A stretch of 6,296 nucleotides of DNA, taken from Deltaproteobacteria bacterium. Its GTDB lineage: Bacteria; Desulfobacterota_B; Binatia; UBA9968. Numbering within the stretch: position 1 is the stretch's first letter; each line of letters begins with the position of its first letter. The notes beneath the pieces are model-generated. The model did no database searches. It worked only from the letters and a program-made list of their open reading frames with translations, and was not told where the DNA came from. The stretch lies in contig VBKY01000323.1 in assembly GCA_005879255.1 (NCBI GenBank), positions 1 through 6,296 on the forward strand, in the 5' to 3' direction. Below, in pieces: positions 1 to 4,279 of the stretch. The position numbers were made by a program, and so were the translations under genes.

Positions 1-28
1 GACCTGTTTTTTTACTAATGAGACAGAA
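1..28 (+). repeat. Left terminal inverted repeat (IRL) of the IS
   Basis: Aligned with the reverse complement of 1501-1528, about 23 of 27 positions match with a one-base gap. Shared blocks are the run of seven T and AATGAGACA (17-25). The outermost T is inferred to lie one base before the window. ACTAAT at 14-19 could serve as a -10 element in a circle junction. Confidence 0.75.
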
Positions 29-71
29 ACGGGGTAAGAAAGTGAGTCGTTCCAAGGAGGCAAGGAACGAC

Positions 72-383
72 ATGGAAGAGAAGCAGGAGGTAAGGAAGGT
101 GCGGCGGATTTTCACCCCGGAGCAAAAGTTTGAGATTTTAAAAGATATCCAGCGGTGTGCAACGATTAAGGAAGGGTTAGCGAAACACCAACTCGCGCAA
201 TCGTTGTATCAGAAGTGGAAGCGGCAGTTGGAGGTAGGAGTACGGGCATCGTTACGTAACAGGCGGCCATTGAAGACAGCCGATCTCAAGCGTTTGGAAG
301 CGGAGAATCGAAAGCTCAAGGAAGTGGTACTGAACCAAGCGCTTTTGATCAGCGAGTTAAAAAAAGAGATGAACTTGGATTGA
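72..383 (+). CDS. IS3-family transposase OrfA (HTH and leucine-zipper protein)
   Basis: This is the DNA-binding, regulatory subunit of an IS3-type transposase, 103 residues from this start. Residues 13-52 form the HTH_Tnp_1-type region (FTPEQKFEILKDI ... LAQSLYQKWKRQ). Residues 70-98 form a leucine-rich coiled coil (LKRLEAENRKLKEVVL) of the kind that mediates OrfA and OrfAB multimerisation. I chose ATG 72 because a perfect AAGGAGG (54-60) lies 11 bases upstream. The in-frame ATG at 18 (121 residues) sits inside the inverted repeat and has no visible ribosome site, and GTG 42 is a further alternative. The last codons contain the slippery run AAAAAAA (359-365), and the stop TGA (381-383) overlaps the orfB start region. 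In this family OrfA alone modulates transposition, while the frameshifted OrfAB is the active enzyme. Confidence 0.88.
   Translation: MEEKQEVRKVRRIFTPEQKFEILKDIQRCATIKEGLAKHQLAQSLYQKWKRQLEVGVRASLRNRRPLKTADLKRLEAENRKLKEVVLNQALLISELKKEMNLD
359..365 (+). promoter_or_regulatory. Programmed -1 ribosomal frameshift site (A7 slippery run)
   Basis: In the orfA frame the run reads A AAA AAA followed by GAG, a canonical X XXY YYZ heptamer. After slipping back one base, the ribosome reads AGA GAT GAA CTT GGA TTG AGA, without a stop, into orfB. The site lies six codons before the orfA stop. IS3-family elements are known to make the active transposase this way. I did not find a convincing stimulatory stem-loop just downstream. 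Confidence 0.75.
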
Positions 384-1384
384 GAGAGAGCGGGCGGCTG
401 ATGGCGAGTCAAAAGCAAGCGGTGCTGGGATTGGTCGAATCCCATCGGGGGGAGGGGCGATCGGTGAGCGAGGTATTGGGGACTGTGGGGGTGGCGCGAT
501 CGAGTTACTACCGGTGGAAGAAGGGCGAGGGAGAGAAAAAGGACGAGCGACCCAGTTCATATGAGTTGACGGTCGAGGAGCGCCAGATGATTGAAGCCGT
601 CAAGGAGTCCCATCCCGAGTACCGCCATCGGCGCATTCAGGGGATGTTGCAGCAGCAGGGAGTGTATTTATCGGCATCGGCGATTTACGGGCATTTAAAA
701 GAGCTGGGGCAAGTGGAGCCGTATGATCGGCGGGCCGCGCCGTGGAAGACTGCGCGCTATGAGGTATGGCGGAGAAATCTGATGTGGGGGAGTGACTGGA
801 GCAAGCTCTCGGTGGGTGGGATCAGATGGTATTTGCTGACGGTGATCGATTTCTTTTCTCGACTGCTGATAGCGTACGATGTGGTGCCGACAGTGCATGC
901 AGGATATGTGAAAGCCATTTATCAGGCGGGGCTTAGCAGCCAGGGGATTTCACTTCACAGTGAGACAAAGCCCGAGCTGCGGGTAGATCGGGGATCGCCC
1001 AACACTTCGGGAGTCACTCAGGAGTTTTTCGAGAGCCTGGGGGCCGAGTTATCGTTTGCCCGGGTGAGACGGCCCACCGACAATGCGCTGACTGAACGGT
1101 TCTATGGGACGGTGAAACAGGAAGAGATCTATCTGGTGGGAAATTATCCCGATGCACAATCGGCGCGCGAGGAACTGGGCCGATACATCGAGTCCTACAA
1201 TCAGTCCCGGCCACACCAAGCGCTGTTTAATTTCACTCCGGCCCATGTCCATCAGCTCAATAACAAGAGCGTGCTGATGGTGGAACTGAACGAGATGAAA
1301 AGAAAGACCCGTGAGAAGCGAAAAGCCTACTGGGCTGAGCAACAAAATCAGTCAAGCGTCTATCGAGGGGGGATACCGAGATAA
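380..1384 (+). CDS. IS3-family transposase OrfB (DDE integrase-type catalytic subunit)
   Basis: This 334-residue product catalyses strand transfer, normally as the C-terminal part of an OrfAB fusion. Residues 28-47 form a second helix-turn-helix (VSEVLGTVGVARSSYYRWKK). About 60-110 match the HTH_21 linker seen before rve domains, and about 130-290 form the RNase H-like integrase core. The likely catalytic residues are D139 (GSDWS), D203 (VDRGSPNTS) and E239 (DNALTERFYG). The D203-E239 gap of exactly 35 residues is the IS3 hallmark. Conserved IDFFSR (156-161) and YNQSRPHQAL (273-282) are also present. The frame lies at -1 relative to orfA and is open through 359-380, so a slip on A7 gives a continuous fusion. 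As a separate ORF it would start at TTG 380, overlapping the orfA stop, or at ATG 401. Neither is clearly favoured, consistent with expression by frameshifting. A basic tail (306-316) follows the core. Confidence 0.93.
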   Translation: MRESGRLMASQKQAVLGLVESHRGEGRSVSEVLGTVGVARSSYYRWKKGEGEKKDERPSSYELTVEERQMIEAVKESHPEYRHRRIQGMLQQQGVYLSASAIYGHLKELGQVEPYDRRAAPWKTARYEVWRRNLMWGSDWSKLSVGGIRWYLLTVIDFFSRLLIAYDVVPTVHAGYVKAIYQAGLSSQGISLHSETKPELRVDRGSPNTSGVTQEFFESLGAELSFARVRRPTDNALTERFYGTVKQEEIYLVGNYPDAQSAREELGRYIESYNQSRPHQALFNFTPAHVHQLNNKSVLMVELNEMKRKTREKRKAYWAEQQNQSSVYRGGIPR

Positions 1385-1389
1385 GGGTC

Positions 1390-1433
1390 GGATCGAGATC
1401 GTCGATCCTGGGGCAAATACGGAAGCCGTTTTT
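1390..1433 (+). terminator. Possible transcription end after orfB: two hairpins and a T run
   Basis: Six bases after the orfB stop, GGATCGA (1390-1396) pairs with TCGATCC (1402-1408) across a five-base loop. A short ACGG-AAG-CCGT hairpin (1419-1429) then runs into TTTTT (1429-1433). The second stem is only four pairs, so termination would be weak. The call rests on position and on the T run. Confidence 0.3.
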
Positions 1434-1447
1434 CAACATCACCAACC

Positions 1448-1468
1448 GGATTCTCACGGTGAGAGTCC
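1448..1468. repeat. Near-perfect palindrome in the 3' non-coding part of the IS
   Basis: GGATTCTCAC and GTGAGAGTCC flank a single G. Nine of ten positions are complementary and the tenth would be a T-G wobble. It lies 33-53 bp inside the right inverted repeat. It could be a binding site for transposase or a host protein, or an RNA hairpin. No function can be read from sequence alone. Confidence 0.5.
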
Positions 1469-1500
1469 CACAACCAAAAACGACTCACTTCATCCTTCGA

Positions 1501-1528
1501 TTTTGTCTCATTGAAAAAAAACTGGACA
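1501..1528 (-). repeat. Right terminal inverted repeat (IRR) of the IS
   Basis: Its reverse complement begins TGTCCAG, followed by eight T, C and AATGAGACA, mirroring the left end. The outward-facing tip TGGACA (1523-1528) matches a sigma-70 -35 box at five of six positions. This is relevant to a junction promoter in a circular transposition intermediate. Confidence 0.75.
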
Positions 1529-1616
1529 TAAGACAGTTCATACTCCGATTAAGCTCAGCACGAACGCTCAATGATTGTCAGGGGCCTCGTCGTTTCAGGT
1601 CTGCGACAATCGAAAC

Positions 1617-1658
1617 ACGGTGGCTTTTAATACCCACGGGTGGCGAACGGGCCACCGT
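1617..1658. promoter_or_regulatory. Putative upstream activator site, copy 1
   Basis: ACGGTGGC (1617-1624) and GCCACCGT (1651-1658) are a perfect 8-bp inverted repeat. A further GGTGG sits at 1639-1643, exactly 20 bp after the first GGTGG, or about two helical turns. The array ends 74 bp before the sigma-54-type promoter, a usual position for enhancer-binding-protein sites. The cognate regulator is not in the window. Confidence 0.45.
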
Positions 1659-1732
1659 TGCTAACCGTCGAGCGGCATCTTCACTTATTAGCTCTCCCAT
1701 CATCTCAAAGACTTAGCTGATCTCCTTCCCGT

Positions 1733-1748
1733 TGGCACTGCAGTCGCT
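1733..1748 (+). promoter_or_regulatory. Putative sigma-54 (-24/-12) promoter, copy 1
   Basis: TGGCACTGCAGTCGCT has the -24 element TGGCAC, with GG and GC dinucleotides separated by the required 10 bases. The -12 element is TCGCT instead of TTGCT, so this copy may be weaker or decayed. Transcription would start near 1759 and enter the gene remnant. Confidence 0.5.
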
Positions 1749-1749
1749 C

Positions 1750-2031
1750 ATTCAGACGGGCGCAGTCCAGCTTGGCTCGTCCGTAACACGTGACGGTCAG
1801 TATGAGGTGGAAGCGGATTGTGCTGGCAGGGGATTCCTGAATGGTGTCCAAATTTTCCGCACCGTCATCGTAGATAGGGGCAAGGAGTTTTACTTGCTTA
1901 GCATGGTCGCGGTAATGCGGTCTTTGGGGTCGCGAAGAAAATCCACAGCCCCGACGACGATCGCTAATGGCGATTTCAAACCCGCTGCCCCGTGCTGGAG
2001 CGATTGTGAGCGGGTATTAATCTACGACTAG
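1750..2031 (+). pseudogene. Probable 5'-truncated remnant of a secreted-protein gene
   Basis: The frame is open from inside the promoter to the TAG at 2029-2031. Its start at TTG 1732 would overlap the promoter and has no ribosome site, so it cannot be an intact gene. The part from about 1789 onward (GQYEVEADCAG, then TVIVDRGKEFYLLSM) resembles, from memory, the C-terminal part of uncharacterised exported bacterial proteins. Those have a G-Y-V-x-DCTG motif followed by VIVDxGKE and a hydrophobic strand. The N-terminal part with a signal peptide appears to be missing, as if a deletion joined the promoter to the gene's tail. I cannot name the product. The alternative is a chance open frame. Confidence 0.4.
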
Positions 2032-2077
2032 CCCCGTACACCTACGGCTCATCCGCAGACCGTCCATCCATGTCAGC

Positions 2078-2118
2078 GAACCGACGACGCAGGAGACTGC
2101 GAATCTTCGCGTCGGTTC
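2078..2118. other. Stable nested stem-loop with GNRA tetraloop
   Basis: GAACCGACG (2078-2086) pairs perfectly with CGTCGGTTC (2110-2118). Inside it, CGCAG (2088-2092) pairs perfectly with CTGCG (2097-2101) around a GAGA tetraloop. An eight-base bulge (2102-2109) lies on the 3' side. Fourteen base pairs in 41 bases is well above background, and GNRA loops are typical of RNA. It lies after the gene remnant, so it could be a 3'-UTR structure or part of a small RNA. It has no T run and is not a standard terminator. Confidence 0.45.
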
Positions 2119-2154
2119 ACTGATCGGCAAGCGTATTTCAATGCGTCGATTCAC
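2109..2154 (+). repeat. Short direct repeat, 12 bp, one mismatch
   Basis: GCGTCGGTTCAC (2109-2120) recurs as GCGTCGATTCAC (2143-2154), 34 bases on. The first copy is the 3' arm of the stem-loop at 2078-2118, so the second could compete weakly for the same partner strand. Chance is possible. Confidence 0.3.
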
Positions 2155-2172
2155 CTGACTCTCTATCTAATT

Positions 2173-2211
2173 ACCGGCGTGAAGGAGTGACGAGCGTCAA
2201 GCCCGGTTTTT
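2173..2211 (+). terminator. Possible intrinsic terminator before the second regulatory module
   Basis: ACCGG (2173-2177) pairs with CCGGT (2203-2207). An inner TGAC-GAGC-GTCA hairpin occupies 2188-2199, and five T follow (2207-2211). The outer stem is short and the interior interrupted. The position would end a transcript from the promoter at 1733 and insulate the Kelch gene. Confidence 0.3.
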
Positions 2212-2348
2212 CCTCATCACATCAATAGGCTGATCGGATTGATTTGCGTTGGCGTTAAGCGCGCCCTTGCGAAACCGTTCGTGTTGTTCGTCGAGTGCGC
2301 AAATAAATTTCTCAGACCGTCGTTGTTCCGCCCCGCTACCGTCAAAAG

Positions 2349-2389
2349 ACGGTGGCTTTTAGCACACCTCGGTGGTGAAAAGCCCACCG
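2349..2389. promoter_or_regulatory. Putative upstream activator site, copy 2
   Basis: GGTGG at 2351-2355 and 2371-2375 and CCACC at 2384-2388 keep exactly the spacing of copy 1. The arms CGGTGGCTTTT (2350-2360) and AAAAGCCCACCG (2378-2389) are complementary apart from one extra C. The site ends 75 bp before the promoter. The base changes relative to copy 1 leave the GGTGG cores untouched, which supports a protein-binding role. Confidence 0.5.
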
Positions 2390-2464
2390 CTATTAATTCT
2401 CCAGTGACTATCTGTTTTCTCGGCTCTCTCATCAACTCAATAATTTAGCACACCTCCTCTCCGT

Positions 2465-2480
2465 TGGCATCGCGGTTGCT
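2465..2480 (+). promoter_or_regulatory. Putative sigma-54 (-24/-12) promoter of the Kelch gene
   Basis: TGGCATCGCGGTTGCT matches the consensus TGGCACG-N4-TTGCW with the GG and GC dinucleotides 10 bases apart and an intact TTGCT. Transcription would begin near 2491, giving a leader of about 47 bases before ATG 2538. Sigma-54 promoters need an ATP-dependent enhancer-binding protein, so expression of the exported protein is probably switched by a specific signal. Confidence 0.65.
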
Positions 2481-2537
2481 GAGTAGAACGGCGGCGGCTT
2501 CTTCATCCAACAGTCATACGCGCGGAGAGAGACAGAT

Positions 2538-4202
2538 ATGAAAAGAACAAGAAATTTCGCTCGACATCCATTCGGTCTGATCATGATGCTGGTCAGTTTG
2601 AATAGTGTGGCCACGTTCGTGTTGGAGCCAGTTGCACACGCACAGGTTAGTGGCGATTGGATCCCTACTAGCAGCCTCAACACACCTCGCTATGGTCTCA
2701 CTGCGACGCTACTAGCCAACGGCAAGGTCCTGGTCGCGGGGGGATACAACACAGGTTTTCTTAACAGCGCGGAGCTGTACGACCCAGCCACAGGAACATG
2801 GAGTATCACTGGCAGTCTCAACACACCTCGCTATGTTCACACAGCAACGCTGCTAGCCAACGGAAAGGTACTGGTGGTGGGGGGCTACAACGGAGGTTTT
2901 CTTAACAGCGCGGAGCTGTACGACCCAGCCACTGGGACGTGGAGCATCACCGGCAGTCTCAACACACCTCGCTATGGTCCCACTGCGACGCTACTGGCCA
3001 ACGGCAAGGTTCTGGTGGTGGGAGGAGACAACAGTGGCAGCAGCGCGGAGCTGTATGACCCGGCCACTGGGACCTGGAGCGTCACCGGCAGCCTCAACAC
3101 ACCTCGCTATTATGGTCTCACTGCGACGCTGCTGGCCAACGGCAAGGTTCTGGTCGCAGCAGGATTCACGGGATTTTACAGTGGCTATTGTCCCTGCATA
3201 GATTTTGTTAGCAACAATGCGGAGATCTACGATCCGGCCACAGGGACATGGAGCGTCACCGGCAACCTCAAAACCCCGCGTGGCCTTCACACTGCGACGC
3301 TACTGCCCAACGGCAAGGTCCTGGCCGCGGGAGGAACCGATGGCACCCTTATCGATATTGGGGAATATGTCCCGTTCAGCAGCGCAGAATTATACGACCC
3401 AGCAACAGGAAATTGGAGTCTTACCGCCAGTCTCAATACAGCCCGTAATTCTCATACAGCCACACTGCTGTCTAATGGAAAGGTCTTGGCCGCCGCAGGA
3501 TATTATACTGACACCGCGGAGTTATACGACCCGTCCACAGGGGTCTGGAGTTTCACCGCCAGCCTCAGCACACCTGGCTCTGGTCACACAGCGACATTAC
3601 TTCAGAACGGCCAGGTCCTCGTCGCTGGGGACGACTCAGCTGAGCTGTACGACCCAACGGCAGAGGGAACCCTGCCAACGCTGCCCTTGATAATCGGTGC
3701 GCCCGTGCTTCCTGATGCAGAGGTCGGGGTAACGTATAGTGCTCCTTTGGTGAGTGGGGGGCATCCGCCTTACACCGTCAACAACGTGAAGGGCGTTTTT
3801 CCACAGGGGCTCGGCGACACCCTGGCTAGCGGCGCCCTTTCAGGAACGCCCGCCTCTTCTCGAAGCAAGAGTTTTACAATCCAAATCACTGATGATCTCG
3901 GCTCGTCGGTGACGGGAACGTTCACCGTCAAGATTTTTCGTGCGCTTGAGAATACTACCAGAGCTCTCAAGGCGGGGATCAATGGAAGAGCTTATAAAAT
4001 TACACTCAAGGCCGCAGGTGGGAAGAAACCCTACAATTGGTCTTTGGCGTCTGGAAATCTACCAACAGGCTTAACTCTGAACGGTCTCACGGGTGCGATC
4101 GCAGGCACACCTGTCGAAAGCGGCACTTTCGATCTCACTTTTCATGTGACCGATCCTGTCGGCGGGATCGCTGAGACGGCGCTGACACTAACGATCAAGT
4201 GA
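2538..4202 (+). CDS. Secreted Kelch-type seven-bladed beta-propeller protein with two He_PIG domains
   Basis: This 554-residue exported protein probably binds a ligand or surface rather than acting as an enzyme. The start ATG 2538 has GGAGA (2524-2528) nine bases upstream. Residues 1-35 are a signal peptide: basic MKRTR, a hydrophobic core, and cleavage after AHA. Residues 39-380 contain seven Kelch-like repeats built on NTPRY-TATLLANGKVLVAGG-AELYDPATGTWS. The last repeat lacks its final W strand, and the N-terminal GDWIPTSSL (39-47) fits that role, giving a velcro-closed ring. Residues about 386-466 and 473-554 are two He_PIG immunoglobulin-like domains (SGTPASS, LPTGLTLNGLTGAIAGTPVESG). The only cysteines form a CPC motif (218-220) in an enlarged loop of blade 4. 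No membrane or cell-wall anchor is visible at the C-terminus, so the protein may be released. Expression is likely sigma-54 dependent. The natural ligand is unknown. Confidence 0.9.
   Translation: MKRTRNFARHPFGLIMMLVSLNSVATFVLEPVAHAQVSGDWIPTSSLNTPRYGLTATLLANGKVLVAGGYNTGFLNSAELYDPATGTWSITGSLNTPRYVHTATLLANGKVLVVGGYNGGFLNSAELYDPATGTWSITGSLNTPRYGPTATLLANGKVLVVGGDNSGSSAELYDPATGTWSVTGSLNTPRYYGLTATLLANGKVLVAAGFTGFYSGYCPCIDFVSNNAEIYDPATGTWSVTGNLKTPRGLHTATLLPNGKVLAAGGTDGTLIDIGEYVPFSSAELYDPATGNWSLTASLNTARNSHTATLLSNGKVLAAAGYYTDTAELYDPSTGVWSFTASLSTPGSGHTATLLQNGQVLVAGDDSAELYDPTAEGTLPTLPLIIGAPVLPDAEVGVTYSAPLVSGGHPPYTVNNVKGVFPQGLGDTLASGALSGTPASSRSKSFTIQITDDLGSSVTGTFTVKIFRALENTTRALKAGINGRAYKITLKAAGGKKPYNWSLASGNLPTGLTLNGLTGAIAGTPVESGTFDLTFHVTDPVGGIAETALTLTIK
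2676..3110 (+). repeat. Tandem DNA repeats encoding Kelch blades 1-4
   Basis: The 18-base segment CTCAACACACCTCGCTAT occurs without change at 2676, 2817, 2958 and 3093, so the period is 141, 141 and 135 bp. Flanking stretches such as GCCAACGG and GCGGAGCTGTA are also nearly identical between units. Later blades are more diverged in DNA. This points to recent amplification or gene conversion of the first units. Confidence 0.85.
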
Positions 4203-4279
4203 GAAAACTAGGGACACAAAAATGGATGAAAAAGAGTCAGGAGCCTTTTACTTTTCGTAGCTCACGAGGGAAGACCACT
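4203..4279 (+). other. 77-bp gap between the Kelch gene and the fusion gene
   Basis: No terminator hairpin, sigma-54 motif or clear sigma-70 promoter is visible. AGGG (4267-4270) nine bases before ATG 4280 is the ribosome site of the next gene. Read-through from the Kelch promoter is therefore possible. Confidence 0.45.

Larger units (their letters stand above)
1..1528 (+). mobile_element. IS3-family insertion sequence, essentially complete
   Basis: The element is bounded by imperfect terminal inverted repeats (1-28 and 1501-1528). It holds two overlapping frames in the IS3 order: an HTH/coiled-coil OrfA and a DDE OrfB one frame behind (-1). The right tip ends in CA, so by symmetry the left tip should begin with TG. 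The window starts at the G, so probably only one base is missing. Both frames are open, the catalytic triad is intact and a slippery A7 run is present, so the element looks potentially functional. Total length of about 1.53 kb fits the family. A target-site duplication cannot be tested because the left flank lies outside the window; the bases after the right tip are TAAGAC. I did not assign a subgroup or an IS name. Confidence 0.9.
1617..1748 (+). repeat. Regulatory module, copy 1 (activator-like sites plus sigma-54-type promoter)
   Basis: This block aligns without gaps to 2349-2480. By hand count about 89 of 132 positions are identical. Conservation is concentrated at the ends: ACGGTGGCTTTTA and the CCACCG arm on the left, and CTCCT, CCGTTGGCA and GCT on the right. 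The least conserved part is the middle (about 1677-1686). The pattern suggests that binding sites and their exact spacing have been kept while the linker drifted. Confidence 0.75.
2349..2480 (+). repeat. Regulatory module, copy 2
   Basis: This is the partner of 1617-1748, the same length and colinear without indels. The Kelch gene starts 57 bases beyond its end, so this copy has a clear target. Similarity fades on both sides, which suggests an old duplication, or two members of a family of related promoters in this genome. Confidence 0.75.
1529..2537. other. 1-kb gene-poor region between the IS and the Kelch gene
   Basis: No intact gene is supported here. What it holds, listed separately, is two related regulatory modules (1617-1748 and 2349-2480), a gene remnant (about 1750-2031), a stable stem-loop (2078-2118), a direct repeat (2109-2120 and 2143-2154) and a possible terminator (2173-2211). 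I see nothing interpretable in 1529-1616 or in 2212-2348. Short open frames through the area, such as 2239-2448, lack a ribosome site and cross the regulatory modules. Confidence 0.6.

Noticed and set aside
1448..1468. Possible riboswitch hairpin (ACGG loop as in guanidine-II)
   Set aside because: The stem closes to a CGG loop rather than a free ACGR loop. There is no second matching hairpin and no downstream gene for it to control.
1311..1716. Short + strand frames at 1311-1514 and 1459-1716
   Set aside because: They overlap the orfB end, the right inverted repeat and the first regulatory module, and cross the IS boundary at 1528. No coding signal is visible.
1802..1840. ATG at 1802 opening a 12-codon frame (MRWKRIVLAGDS), like a signal-peptide start
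   Set aside because: It stops after 12 codons, has a weak ribosome site, and its DNA is better explained by the YEVEADCAG reading in another frame.
2239..2448. 69-codon + strand frame before the Kelch gene
   Set aside because: It crosses the second regulatory module, has no ribosome site and no recognisable features.
2676..3110. Regularly spaced identical segments suggestive of a CRISPR array
   Set aside because: The units are in-frame protein repeats with similar, not unique, sequence between them, and the 141-bp period is far too long.
3205..3690. 161-codon + strand frame within the Kelch gene
   Set aside because: It is an alternate-frame translation of the Kelch repeats. It starts mid-gene without a ribosome site.
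4222..4260. 12-codon frame MDEKESGAFYFS before the fusion gene
   Set aside because: It has no ribosome site and no sign of a leader peptide with attenuator.
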